Positions 16,024-26,156 of a stretch of DNA of 27,560 nt are shown in pieces (the first letter of the stretch is position 1; each line of letters begins with the position of its first letter). The stretch comes from Treponema sp. (GTDB lineage: Bacteria > Spirochaetota > Spirochaetia > Treponematales > Treponemataceae): contig JAEDGP010000023.1 in assembly GCA_016297405.1 (NCBI GenBank), positions 1 through 27,560 of the forward strand. The letters run 5' to 3'. Below the pieces are notes generated by a model, which worked only from the letters and a program-made list of their open reading frames with translations, made no database searches and was not told where the DNA came from. A program made the position numbers and the translations under genes.

Positions 16024-19000
16024 TTATAATTCAAGACTAAAACTTGAATTTACAGTAACCCTAGTTTTATTTATGTTTTTCATAAGATTTTCAACTTTAA
16101 AATTCTTATTCTCGTCAACTATTTTTTCATATACCGATTTGGACCCAAAACAGACATCCACAAGAATGCTATTCCTTACAAGTGTTTTTGATGACTCATA
16201 CAATTTTTCCTTTTTGAAATAATCAATTCCAGAAAGATATTTTTCAGTTACAACGCCAAACGCACGCATACTACCGCAGGTTTTTGCATCATTCTCAAAA
16301 ATACTCTGTAGATTTTTGATATTTTCGATTGAATCATCAAAAAGAATTTCAGAACTATAGTATCTCAATCCTTTTATCTTACTGTTCGCATCTGTAAAAA
16401 TAACCGGAATCATTTTATCATTCCAATTGTTAGACGAATTTATTTCAATTCCTGCCTTCAAAACATCTTTTGGTCCAGTCAGACTAAAGTCATCCATCCA
16501 TTCTTCAGGGTATTCCTTTACAAGATTATCCCTTGAAACTCCAATGTCAGCAAAGAAATTCCATCCAGCGGATTTTGTATAAAGACTGAAAGTATCATGA
16601 TCCAATATCATGTGACCACCAAAATAATCACCAAACATATTTTCAAGTTCTAGTGTAGTTTCCTTGTCTTCTATTGATGGGCTTATGTTTCCACTTGGGT
16701 GATTGTGTACGGCAACCACTTTACAATTCATTTCTTTTGCCATATTTAAAACATTACTGCTTATTACATTGTCTTCAACATCAAAGCATGTTGAATTAGG
16801 CATATTGCAGGAAAGTGCAACCTGTTCTCTTATTCTTCCATCATATCTATCAATAAGAACATATCTTGCCGTTTCAAATTTCTTGCTTCTATAGATTTCC
16901 AGTATTTTATTGAGCTGTGAATATGACTGCCCTGTTAATTCACGGTTTTCAACACTGATTTTTCTGTCTAGAATTTCGCAAACGCCAGATTCCTTAAAAT
17001 CTTTTATCACAGTCCATAATTCATTCCCTTCATTGGCTTTTAAGAAATCCAATGATTCATCAATTTCCCTTCGTGCTGCAGCATACTCTTTACTGCCTGC
17101 ATACGAATCTTTAAACGACAACGGAGTTATTTGTGCATTATATGAAGCCATAGAATCACTTTCAGACGCGAATAAACAAAGTTGGCCGTTTTCATCAATT
17201 ATGGTTTTGACTTCATTAGACGTTTCCCTTTTGCCTTTTAATGGCATAGCAATTTTTTGTTCATCATTGTTTTTATTTTTGGTGGTTTCAACAATTTCAT
17301 CTGCTGATTTAAGGGTAGATTTTATATTTTCATTATCACCTTCCCTGTAATCCGTAATTTTTTCTATTATACCGTCTTTCCATGCATCATATGCTTTATA
17401 TCCAAATGACTTATAAATTTCGTATTGCTCATTTGAAATATCACCCATTTTAAGGAATCGAGCAATTTTTTCCTCAAAAAATTTCTTTTTCAACTCAGGC
17501 CTAATTTCTTCAAATGGTTTTAACGTCGATGAAATCTCCTTTGCAAGTTTTTTTTCTTGTTCTTCGATTGGATATTCAGTTTTTTCCTGCTCTTTAAGTT
17601 TCTGATAATATTTCTGTGTATATTCAGGAAGTTTTTTCTGAATATTATCAATTCTAATCTCAAGGTCAGTTTCCTGTAGCGATAAGTTATTCAACTTGTT
17701 TTTAAGCTGCGAAAAGTCTTTTATTCCCATATTGTCAAATTTATGCTGGATATTTTCCAAACTTTTCCTGTCCCTTTTAAATTCCCTTTCAGCATCTTTT
17801 GCCTTTTGCCTTTTATATGCAGGAACTTCATCATACTCGACATTTCTTTCTGAAATATAATCATCAATTTCCTGCATGCAGTCTTCGTAATATTCCTGTC
17901 TCATATTCAGATTTCTTTTTATTTCTGTATATTTTTCAGCAATTTCATTAAGCGAAGAAACTCTTAGATGAATTTTTTCCTTTTCAATTCTTAGATCCCT
18001 AGTTTCCCAATCAATCTCAAGTTCTGCATGTTTTCTTGGATCTTTTATAAGATCAAATTTCAGTGATTCAGGATCTATCCTGTCATCTGCATCAAGGAAT
18101 TCAGCGTTAGTTCTTACCCATAGAGAATCTATTCTTGAAATTTTTTCATCGTGTTTCTGATATAAAAGTGAATCAATAGAATCATTAACAACTGGATAGC
18201 AGCAATGAACATATCCCTGCAGATTGCCCTGACGATGGATTCTTCCTTCGGCCTGTATAGTTTCTGTTGGGTTCCATTCAAGACAGCAGTTATACATGAC
18301 CATGGAATTTCCATTTAAATCAATTCCTTCGCATGTATTTTTTCCTCCAATGATTATTTTCAACTTGTCATTTGGATTATTAAACTTTGCTGTAATCATT
18401 GCTTTTTTTGAAACAGTATTATTTGTTTCGCCATTGATTATTTCAATGCAGGATTTTGGTATTCCATGGGCAACTAAGTAATCTTTAATAATAGGATGAG
18501 ATTCTTTACCCAATGGAAGATACATAAACTGGCCTTTATCAGGATGTTCTTTATACAAATCCACAATTGCATCGCATGTAAACTTCAATTTTGGCGAAGT
18601 TTCCACCAATTTTTCCAGAGGTGGAAGTTCAAGCTCAGGGTATCTTTCTCTGTCCGCCAGTGCAGGTGCAACAAGTGCAAGTCTCATTGCATTCATCGAA
18701 GTAATAACTGCGGCCGGATTTTCAGAAACATCAAGCATTAAATCCGTGTCAATCTTTACCATTTTTTTCTGTAATTCTGACATGTCAAGTTTTATAAGAT
18801 GGTTAAATTTCTTAGGACGTAAAATTTCAGCATCATCAGCAGTTACGCGATCAATATATTCAGAGAGAATATTCTGCAAGGCAGGAAGTTCTTTCCAGTC
18901 TTTCATAACCTGTTTATATTCGATTTCTCCATTAGGTAAAACAGCCATTTCACTTCGCATGTGGGCAAATTCTTCAAGAAAATCATAGACACCTTCAATC

Positions 19001-22000
19001 CCAGCTTTTTTTAGTCTTTCCGATCCAATAAAGCAAAGCATTGAATAAACTTCAAGCGGACTATTGGTGAAGGGAGTTGCCGTAAGAAGGAATACATTTC
19101 TGTGGTGATTATTATTCTGAATGTATTGCGTTATGGCATACAATCTTTTAGCCCTAGTAGAATCTCCTGTCTTAGGGATACCATCATATTCATTTGATTC
19201 ACCATGATTTCTTGAACGAACAATGGTTATGAGTTTATTAAAATGATGTGCTTCATCTACAAGAACATTGTCAAACCCACATTTTTCAAAGTAAACGAAA
19301 TTTTTATCACGCGGAGATAAGGCTTCGGCAATTTTAAGATCAAGAACCTTGTTTTTATTTGCCAAATCTTTTTGTGTTGAGGAATCTTTTCTTGGATAAA
19401 GTTTTTCAAATTCATCTCTGAATTTTATTCTTTCTCCATCACCAAAAGTCATGTTCTGAATTCCTTCATATGAACAAACAGTAATGCTATTTTCTGGTAT
19501 ATCAAGTGTATGTAAATCCTCTGAATTCCTATATTGATCGCCATAATCCTTAGAAAGATTAAAGATTCCGTTGACCTTTATATTAGGAAAAAGCTGTTGA
19601 ATATCAGTTATCCATTTTTCGTAAACAGGATTTGGAACAATTATCAATGGTCGTTTGCATCTTCCTGACTGCAATTGATTTACCACAGCAACTATCCCCG
19701 TTGCAGTTTTTCCAACCCCTACATCATATGCAAGACAACCGTTTCCTTTATTTGAAAGGAATGAAACTCCTTTTATCTGCTGATCATAAAGCCGGAATTT
19801 ATTTTCCCCCTTGTAAGCCGACATACCTTCAACAAACATAGGCATCTTTTCCCATCTAGTCGGAACATAATTATTGAAACGCTTATTGTATTCAGAAACA
19901 AGCAAAGCCTGTGATTTTGAATCAAGTCCTTCATGGATAAATCTATCAAAAAGCATGTTTGCAGTTTCCTGACGTGCGCTTTTCTTTTCTTGGGCTTCCT
20001 TATGCCGCTCATTTTTTAGTTGTTGTGTTTCTTCCTCACTCCTCCACCGATAGTTTTGTGTTTTTTGAGCCTTAACAATTTTTTTGTCTATATATTCAAC
20101 AATATCTTCCCAGGTAATATTTGTAGGAAGATCCTCCTGATTGATGTTTGCCACTGAATATTCAATAAAACTTCTATCAGAAAGCCAGTCAGGATCGTCA
20201 CCTTTTGCCCATATGATGAATGCTTCCTGCAGATTAACTTTGTGCTTGTACCCTTCGCTTCCGGTTAATTCAACAGTCATCTGTTCCGCCATGGCGGAAT
20301 TTACTGCAATATGAATCTGATCTAATGTCATCTGATGAGGAAGAGATTCTTCCAACAGTGATATATTGTTTTCATACAGTTTTTTTATATTTTCATTCTT
20401 TTCTGATTCCAATAATTCTTTATACTTTTCAATCTTAAGATTAATATCTCCGGATTCAAAGATCAGTATAGGTTGATATACTCCAGGCAATACCTGAATG
20501 AATTTATCAGAATTAGATAAAGCTAGAACTTCATTTTCAGATAAATCTTTTACATTAATATTTCCTTCCCAGTCCGTTTTTCTCCATATGTTTATTTCAT
20601 CCTGTGTATAATTGGTTCCATACATGAGATTGAATTCTTCGGTAGAAAGGACATCACCAATAGATTTTTCAGCAGCATGAATTAATGTTTTCCTGGACTT
20701 TTCTACCGCTTTTGTATCTGTTATTTCATTATTTCTTATCTCATTGCGTGTACTTTTCATGAAAGAAAATTTTTCTATAATCAAATCATCAAGACTTCTT
20801 CCCTTTGGCAATGTAACACAATATTCTTCTCCAAATCGTCCAATGTGTGTACCTTCAACACCAAGAATTCTATCTGGATGGGATTTAATAAAGTTGTCAT
20901 TACAGATTAGTTCAAGATTTTTATCGTTTGAAACAGATGGATCTTTTTTCTTCATCACTATGATGTCTGTCCCAACATCTGTCGAATCAAAAGACTTGTT
21001 TGGAAGTCTCCATGCATCAATAAGAGTCCCTTTTTCTGCAATCAATTTCTTTGGATTGTCAGGCTTACTCCTCAAAAATCCGGATGGAACCACATAAATC
21101 AATACACTATCCATTCCATTTAATGAATCAAGTCCTTTTTCAATAAAATATTCTTCGTACCGATCATGATTTTTACCTTCACCCTTTCCCTTGTATTCAC
21201 CTTTGTTTGAACCATAAGGAGGATTACCAATTACAATGTCAAATTTTGGAAGCTGAAAATTAGGATTATGCACAAGTCCATCTTCCTCAAAAAATTGCTC
21301 TTCAAATGCTTCATTTATTACTTCCGCATTTGGATGCAAAATTCTAGCAATTCTTGCGGATGTTGGATCAATTTCTCGTAGAGTGAATTTTTTATCTTCT
21401 CTTCCTTCTGCAAATCTTCCAACACCTGCAGTTGGCTCAAGAACTGTTTTTCCTGACGGACAATAATAATCTGCCAGTTTCCATGCAGCCTTGACAATAT
21501 TACGCGGTGTATAAAAGGCATTTAGTATTTCATTGTCCGTTCGATTTTTTTCATTTATTCCACCGCCGCCTTCATATTGTGCAAGAATTCTTTTTTCTTC
21601 CCCTGTGATTTCAGAATCATTTTTTTCAAGAATTGATTTACATTGTTCGCGAATTTTCCTGATGTCACCTTTAGTTTTTGGTGAAGATTCTTCTTTCTGG
21701 ACCAGTTCTTTAAAAATATTGATATTTTTTGAAGCAATAAGGTCTTTCATTGGAGTTGAAAGAAATTCATGGACATCTTTAGCAATATCAGTTCCAACAT
21801 GCATATCCAGTTCAAAAGCAATATATTCCCAAGTTTTTTTATCCCAGTCAATTGCATCAAGTTTTACCTGTTCTCCGTCAAGTTCAGCAATTCGTTCCAG
21901 GACCTTTTCTGCAATGGTTCCACAGATACGACTGTGGATTTCACTCAAGACAAGATTTTCATCATCTTTGATGTCCTGGTAATTTGGATCAGATATAACT

Positions 22001-25000
22001 TCATTCCAATACTTGGTGTCTTTGAAAAGTTCCAGACCTTTGTTCCAAAGTTCTGGATTTGTCTTCTGTGTGTATGCATCCCAAAGATGAGTGTATTCGT
22101 GAACGGCGGCGTTGGAATTCATAAAGTCAGGATTCAGGTAGATCTTGCCGTTGTGGACAAAACCGTAGGTGCTTTCTTCAATTATCTTTTGTACTTGCTT
22201 AAACTTTTTTATAAATTCTTTTCGTGTGGACTGATGGTATTCATCTGATTGTGTATATGTATATACACCATATTTAACCCAATCGATTAGACCATTTATA
22301 ATTGCTCGCTCTGATTCAAGAGTAAGATTTTCAGGATAATAAGCAAACTCTACGACATCGGCTTCTGGAGATTTTCTAAACTTCGGTGCATTTTTTCCAC
22401 GAACTAATTTTACAACAATACTTGTAGATTTATCATAACGCTTTGAATCTTCTGCATTTGCACAATGATTAGATAATCTCAATTCAATATTGTTATTCTT
22501 TCTGTGAACATAATTAGAATCAATTTTGTCATCAAGATAAAATGACTGCTTTAAAGTTGCAAGAAAATCTGTCCCATTTAATTTGGAATTGATATTTTTT
22601 AATAAGTTAAGATTATTAATAATATCTTGACTATTTGATGAATCTATTGTAATTTTTTTTAAAAGAGATTGTGGACGAGTTAACTTGTCATTTTTTGATG
22701 GGCTGAGGTTTCCAATCTCTTTTTTTTCGCCCTGCTGAACAACAAGCGGATTTTCTCCCAACATTTCAAGAGTAATACTAATTTCATTAATATGCTCCAT
22801 TGTCCATTCAAATTCATCTTTATCAGTAACAACTTCAATTCCAGCAGCTCTGATTTTATTCAGGATTTCATTTGTGTAAGAATTATTATTCTGTGGTTCA
22901 ATATAAGAATTACAAATACTTTTAATTTTATTTTTTAATTCAACATCAATTTGAATTTCTTTTTGTTGTAATAACATAAAATTATTTTTATTGAACTTAG
23001 AGATTAAAAACTGATCTTGTTCTTCTGAAACAACTGACTTACGATATTGAATACAAACAACTTCGTCCTCTTTAATTGAACGTTCTTTGTATTCAGATGG
23101 TAATAACTGTTCGTATAGTGAAGCAGATATTTCTACATCATAAACTTTTGTAGATATTTTTTCTGAATTAAAATAAGTCCAATTTGAAAAATTAATAACA
23201 TTTAACAAATCTTCTTTTGGAGCATATTCTGAAAAATATTCAGGATGTTCCTGGTACAACATTCTTTCGATGGTAATTCCTTCCGGAACATGGTAGTCCA
23301 TTTCGATGTAAGGAATCTTCATGATTTCTTCGAGGGAAGTTGAACCCCATTCAGACATTTGAAGGTCTCCGTTGAGGATGTTGTAGCCGAATCCGATTCC
23401 GTCCGAGTCGATTTCTGAAAGGAAAATCTCTTTGTCACCGAGGAAGTAGCGGAAACCTACGTTGTGAGTTCCGTCTTCATTGGTGAGTTCACTGTTAGTG
23501 TTGATTCTGCGGTAAGTGTCGGCGATTTCCTTCATCTTGTTCCTGAAGAATTCACCTTCTTCGCCTTCAGTAAGTTCCATTGTGAACCTGAACTGGGATG
23601 GCGGAATTACCTTTTTACAGAGTTCAATGTCTTCAGGTGTGAGTTCAAGTGTTTTTGTTTCTTTACTTACAGAATTTTCAAATAATACTTTCCCTGTAAG
23701 GTTTGTAAACTTCTGATGCAGTTTTTCTTTTGCATTGTCATTATTCATTTTGTTATAGAGATACTGAAGTTCTGCAATATCAATTTTCATACGACCACGA
23801 GGTTTCATTCCATTGTCATATCCTTGAATATAAAGAGAATTGTCATCTTTCTTTTCAAGAGAAAAATCAGCCATGTTGATTTCTGCAAGATAATCAACCA
23901 TATCTTTGACTGTTTTATCTTCATTCTTAAACCAGATTGTATTTCTTGATGAAAGTTTTCTTGAAAGAGATTCAGGATATTCCATTGACATTTCTTCAGA
24001 ATGTGATATATTTGAATCAATCGTTGTAGACGATGGTCGCAAACGAGTAGCGGGCAGTTCTTCTGGAAAACGAAGTGCTGATATTGTAGGTGCAACTCCT
24101 ACCCCTACAACGATCTGTTCTTTTTCTGAAAGACCATCTCTTCTATCAACCTTACCTATTGTTACTAAGTAATTTCCAAGTTCATCTTTATTAAATACAA
24201 TTTTGTTGATTTTACTTATTTCGTTTTTATCATCAAATAAAAGCTGGAAATTTTTTGTTCGTTTATCAACGATAGCAAAATCAGCATCTCTAATTACTTT
24301 TGGAATTTCACGATATTCTTCTGTATCAAGAGCTTGATTATAATTACCTTTTCTATCAGGACGAATATGAGTTGCTTCTTTTTTCAAAACAAACGCAGAA
24401 TCTTTTTCTAATCCTAATTTTTCTGCAAGTTCACCCTTAATGTTTGGCAAGCGGATAACATTAGGAATATTTTTGTAGTCATTTAAGATAATTGAATCCA
24501 CAACATCAGAAAATTCTTCATCAGAAATAATCTGAAGATTTTCAACATCTTCTTTTTTAAGTGTATGATATGTTTTTAATTCAGGAACAGACATTCCCTT
24601 TTCAGCATAATTGTCCGGAAGGAGCTTTTCAGCATTATTAAATACATTTAAATCTAATTCAGGTTTGAAAGAGGTTATTTTTGATTTTTTAAATTCTGTC
24701 TGGAAAACCTCATTATCAATCTTATCAGCTTGTTCACTGTCCAAAAAATTTTCATTGCCAATCTCATTTGCTGCATTTTCTGATTTTTCTTCGCCATTAT
24801 TATCAACCTCTCTGTTTTTGTTTTGTTCTTTCAGCTGCATTTCCAACTGGCTAATTTTTTCCGCCTGAATCCTGACCTGTTCCTGCAGTTCCTTGAACAG
24901 ATCCTCCAGCTGTGCTGTCATTGGATTTTTTTCCTGCCTGCCCTCAGGATTATTTACAAATGATTCCAATTCCAATGTAAAGTTTGAATTATTTTCCTTT

Positions 25001-25161
25001 GCACTTCTTGAAGCCGGATAATAACAGCGATTTGAATGACTCCAAACATAGCCGTTATCACGAAGATATTTCTTAAGTTCTTCCGTTATTGTTCCGTTGA
25101 ATCTATAATTGTCAAAACCCTGTATTGATTTTATTACTTCATATGTATTCTCTGACTTCAT
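16024..25161 (-). CDS. giant polyvalent protein: zincin, N6-adenine methylase, SNF2 helicase, RadC/JAB
   Basis: The 3045-residue protein starts with GAGGT before its ATG, three bases after the preceding stop. In order it shows: a small domain with GYVWSHSNRCYYPA (about 18-50), as found in ArdC-type proteins; a coiled coil (85-125); a BECR-nuclease-like region with H265 and R267 (about 220-340); a DUF2958-like region (about 530-650); and an LPD-type domain (about 900-1000). A zincin follows with HEYTH at 1021-1025 (E1074 a possible third ligand). The methylase has VLEPTAGVGR at 1240 and NPPY at 1313-1316. The SNF2 helicase has DVGVGKT at 1813, DEAH at 1969, LTATPF near 2026 and HRQG at 2309. 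Coiled coils lead to a RadC/JAB domain with H2819, H2821 and D2832. Catalytic motifs are intact. It probably protects incoming DNA from restriction and other defences. Its specificity is unknown. Confidence 0.88.
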   Translation of the reverse strand: MKSENTYEVIKSIQGFDNYRFNGTITEELKKYLRDNGYVWSHSNRCYYPASRSAKENNSNFTLELESFVNNPEGRQEKNPMTAQLEDLFKELQEQVRIQAEKISQLEMQLKEQNKNREVDNNGEEKSENAANEIGNENFLDSEQADKIDNEVFQTEFKKSKITSFKPELDLNVFNNAEKLLPDNYAEKGMSVPELKTYHTLKKEDVENLQIISDEEFSDVVDSIILNDYKNIPNVIRLPNIKGELAEKLGLEKDSAFVLKKEATHIRPDRKGNYNQALDTEEYREIPKVIRDADFAIVDKRTKNFQLLFDDKNEISKINKIVFNKDELGNYLVTIGKVDRRDGLSEKEQIVVGVGVAPTISALRFPEELPATRLRPSSTTIDSNISHSEEMSMEYPESLSRKLSSRNTIWFKNEDKTVKDMVDYLAEINMADFSLEKKDDNSLYIQGYDNGMKPRGRMKIDIAELQYLYNKMNNDNAKEKLHQKFTNLTGKVLFENSVSKETKTLELTPEDIELCKKVIPPSQFRFTMELTEGEEGEFFRNKMKEIADTYRRINTNSELTNEDGTHNVGFRYFLGDKEIFLSEIDSDGIGFGYNILNGDLQMSEWGSTSLEEIMKIPYIEMDYHVPEGITIERMLYQEHPEYFSEYAPKEDLLNVINFSNWTYFNSEKISTKVYDVEISASLYEQLLPSEYKERSIKEDEVVCIQYRKSVVSEEQDQFLISKFNKNNFMLLQQKEIQIDVELKNKIKSICNSYIEPQNNNSYTNEILNKIRAAGIEVVTDKDEFEWTMEHINEISITLEMLGENPLVVQQGEKKEIGNLSPSKNDKLTRPQSLLKKITIDSSNSQDIINNLNLLKNINSKLNGTDFLATLKQSFYLDDKIDSNYVHRKNNNIELRLSNHCANAEDSKRYDKSTSIVVKLVRGKNAPKFRKSPEADVVEFAYYPENLTLESERAIINGLIDWVKYGVYTYTQSDEYHQSTRKEFIKKFKQVQKIIEESTYGFVHNGKIYLNPDFMNSNAAVHEYTHLWDAYTQKTNPELWNKGLELFKDTKYWNEVISDPNYQDIKDDENLVLSEIHSRICGTIAEKVLERIAELDGEQVKLDAIDWDKKTWEYIAFELDMHVGTDIAKDVHEFLSTPMKDLIASKNINIFKELVQKEESSPKTKGDIRKIREQCKSILEKNDSEITGEEKRILAQYEGGGGINEKNRTDNEILNAFYTPRNIVKAAWKLADYYCPSGKTVLEPTAGVGRFAEGREDKKFTLREIDPTSARIARILHPNAEVINEAFEEQFFEEDGLVHNPNFQLPKFDIVIGNPPYGSNKGEYKGKGEGKNHDRYEEYFIEKGLDSLNGMDSVLIYVVPSGFLRSKPDNPKKLIAEKGTLIDAWRLPNKSFDSTDVGTDIIVMKKKDPSVSNDKNLELICNDNFIKSHPDRILGVEGTHIGRFGEEYCVTLPKGRSLDDLIIEKFSFMKSTRNEIRNNEITDTKAVEKSRKTLIHAAEKSIGDVLSTEEFNLMYGTNYTQDEINIWRKTDWEGNINVKDLSENEVLALSNSDKFIQVLPGVYQPILIFESGDINLKIEKYKELLESEKNENIKKLYENNISLLEESLPHQMTLDQIHIAVNSAMAEQMTVELTGSEGYKHKVNLQEAFIIWAKGDDPDWLSDRSFIEYSVANINQEDLPTNITWEDIVEYIDKKIVKAQKTQNYRWRSEEETQQLKNERHKEAQEKKSARQETANMLFDRFIHEGLDSKSQALLVSEYNKRFNNYVPTRWEKMPMFVEGMSAYKGENKFRLYDQQIKGVSFLSNKGNGCLAYDVGVGKTATGIVAVVNQLQSGRCKRPLIIVPNPVYEKWITDIQQLFPNIKVNGIFNLSKDYGDQYRNSEDLHTLDIPENSITVCSYEGIQNMTFGDGERIKFRDEFEKLYPRKDSSTQKDLANKNKVLDLKIAEALSPRDKNFVYFEKCGFDNVLVDEAHHFNKLITIVRSRNHGESNEYDGIPKTGDSTRAKRLYAITQYIQNNNHHRNVFLLTATPFTNSPLEVYSMLCFIGSERLKKAGIEGVYDFLEEFAHMRSEMAVLPNGEIEYKQVMKDWKELPALQNILSEYIDRVTADDAEILRPKKFNHLIKLDMSELQKKMVKIDTDLMLDVSENPAAVITSMNAMRLALVAPALADRERYPELELPPLEKLVETSPKLKFTCDAIVDLYKEHPDKGQFMYLPLGKESHPIIKDYLVAHGIPKSCIEIINGETNNTVSKKAMITAKFNNPNDKLKIIIGGKNTCEGIDLNGNSMVMYNCCLEWNPTETIQAEGRIHRQGNLQGYVHCCYPVVNDSIDSLLYQKHDEKISRIDSLWVRTNAEFLDADDRIDPESLKFDLIKDPRKHAELEIDWETRDLRIEKEKIHLRVSSLNEIAEKYTEIKRNLNMRQEYYEDCMQEIDDYISERNVEYDEVPAYKRQKAKDAEREFKRDRKSLENIQHKFDNMGIKDFSQLKNKLNNLSLQETDLEIRIDNIQKKLPEYTQKYYQKLKEQEKTEYPIEEQEKKLAKEISSTLKPFEEIRPELKKKFFEEKIARFLKMGDISNEQYEIYKSFGYKAYDAWKDGIIEKITDYREGDNENIKSTLKSADEIVETTKNKNNDEQKIAMPLKGKRETSNEVKTIIDENGQLCLFASESDSMASYNAQITPLSFKDSYAGSKEYAAARREIDESLDFLKANEGNELWTVIKDFKESGVCEILDRKISVENRELTGQSYSQLNKILEIYRSKKFETARYVLIDRYDGRIREQVALSCNMPNSTCFDVEDNVISSNVLNMAKEMNCKVVAVHNHPSGNISPSIEDKETTLELENMFGDYFGGHMILDHDTFSLYTKSAGWNFFADIGVSRDNLVKEYPEEWMDDFSLTGPKDVLKAGIEINSSNNWNDKMIPVIFTDANSKIKGLRYYSSEILFDDSIENIKNLQSIFENDAKTCGSMRAFGVVTEKYLSGIDYFKKEKLYESSKTLVRNSILVDVCFGSKSVYEKIVDENKNFKVENLMKNINKTRVTVNSSFSLEL
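21720..22168 (-). repeat. zincin segment, copy 1 (inside the giant gene)
   Basis: This segment encodes residues about 998-1148 of the giant protein, including HEYTH. It is closely similar, in DNA and protein, to 27072-27514, with small in-frame length differences. Outside these limits the two genes are unrelated. Its base composition looks less AT-rich than the stretch just downstream (22250-23240). Confidence 0.85.
24020..24114. mobile_element. 95-bp palindromic element inserted in frame in the giant gene
   Basis: Perfect 10-bp inverted ends, ATCGTTGTAG (24020-24029) and CTACAACGAT (24105-24114), enclose a GC-richer insert. Inside is a second perfect hairpin, GTAGG/CCTAC with a 7-base loop (24086-24102), and a weaker one around 24055-24080. 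It sits between the BECR-like region and the next domain. In the gene's frame it reads without a stop and gives a Pro/Arg-rich peptide (GVAPTISALRFPEELPATRL) unlike its surroundings. The pattern resembles small palindromic elements that enter coding sequences, as the Rickettsia palindromic elements do. No second copy is visible in this window. Confidence 0.6.
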
Positions 25162-25164
25162 TTT

Positions 25165-26139
25165 CTACCTCTCGTATGTTATTTCCCTTGTATTTTTCCT
25201 GCCGTAAGATTTTAACCGTTCAGCCACATATAATTTTTCTTCTTCAATCTTTGACTTAGACAAGTCATAGGAATCGGAAGTCAGTTTTTTGGAATAAATA
25301 ATCGCATTTTCAAGACAGTTGGAAATATCCTTTCCAAAATCAACACCGCTAATTTTTCTTGAATCAGCATCTTCTATGAGTTTTCTGCAGGTTTCATATA
25401 ATTTATTTTTTGTTTCATCTTGTGTTTTATATAAAAATGGAATTTCTCCATTGGTATAACTATCCAGGGAATATTTCATTTGTGTTTCTGCTATTACTCT
25501 TGAATAATTTCCATTTACATAGGCATTTTTTTTCATAAGTTCCTGAGCCTGAACAAGCACAGGATTTTTTGTTCCTATAAGGGCTTCCTGCCCATTTTTG
25601 TGAAAGTTTTTTGCGCACTCCCTTGTAATTTTTTCACCAAGACTATTTGGATTCATGCCAAGATGCTTAATTATTCTGTGTTGGGTCTCTTCATCAAAAC
25701 TATCCAGGTTGTACATGAACTGTACCTTCTGCTTTGATCCTCCTTCTGCAGTGTATATTTCTTTTTCATTAAGATGGTTTGCATTATGATATTTTGTAAT
25801 GCATAAAACAGGTTTTGCAGTACCTTTTGTAGTGATTTTATAGCCCTGCCGGTCTAGAGATTCCAGATCTTCCCCGTAAATCCACATATTTGATTTATAC
25901 TTATATCTTGCAGCGGCCATTTCCAAAGCAGGAATGTTTTCATAGGAAATCATTTTGCCGGTACGCAGTTCCTGCGGAAAACGTACATTTTCCTTAAAAA
26001 AAGGAAGACTGTCATTTTCCACATTATATTTAAAATCTTCATATATCTGGTTGAAAAAAAACTCTGTATCGTCCATTCCCCTGTTCAAGGATAGTCCTGG
26101 AATCCATGAAGTCCGGAATCTTGTCAGCTTACTTGTCAT
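25165..26139 (-). CDS. ArdC N-terminal-domain-like antirestriction protein
   Basis: The 324-residue protein has an ArdC-N-like domain at about 45-130. The pattern runs through RTGKMISYENIPALEMAA, then YKYKSNMWIYGEDLESLDRQ, then GYKITTKGTAKPVLCI. This matches the family plan of T-G-x-x-Y-x-x-I-N, an aromatic W, a Q/L helix, and a G-x-x-V-x-K-G strand pair. In ArdC this domain binds single-stranded DNA, and the full protein protects incoming DNA from restriction. The usual C-terminal zincin is absent here, but zincin domains occur in both neighbouring genes. The rest is helical and unrecognised. AGGGG lies seven bases before the ATG, and a strong hairpin lies just upstream. Its stop is three bases before the giant gene, so the two are probably made together. 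Confidence 0.58.
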   Translation of the reverse strand: MTSKLTRFRTSWIPGLSLNRGMDDTEFFFNQIYEDFKYNVENDSLPFFKENVRFPQELRTGKMISYENIPALEMAAARYKYKSNMWIYGEDLESLDRQGYKITTKGTAKPVLCITKYHNANHLNEKEIYTAEGGSKQKVQFMYNLDSFDEETQHRIIKHLGMNPNSLGEKITRECAKNFHKNGQEALIGTKNPVLVQAQELMKKNAYVNGNYSRVIAETQMKYSLDSYTNGEIPFLYKTQDETKNKLYETCRKLIEDADSRKISGVDFGKDISNCLENAIIYSKKLTSDSYDLSKSKIEEEKLYVAERLKSYGRKNTREITYER

Positions 26140-26156
26140 GCAATTACCCCTAGTCT

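Noticed and set aside
16910..17350. Plus-strand ORF of 146 codons
   Set aside because: It is antisense to the C-terminal part of the giant gene, with no recognisable domain or start signal.
21533..21982. Plus-strand ORF of 149 codons
   Set aside because: It is opposite the methylase/zincin part of the giant gene, is Ser/Phe-rich as expected of antisense reading in AT-rich DNA, and has no ribosome site.
24022..24112. A tRNA gene on the plus strand
   Set aside because: The outer 7-bp stem and a 5-bp arm with a 7-base loop look tRNA-like. However, the arm is separated from the outer stem by two extra bases, no proper anticodon arm or D-arm can be drawn, and the region is open and translated within the giant gene.
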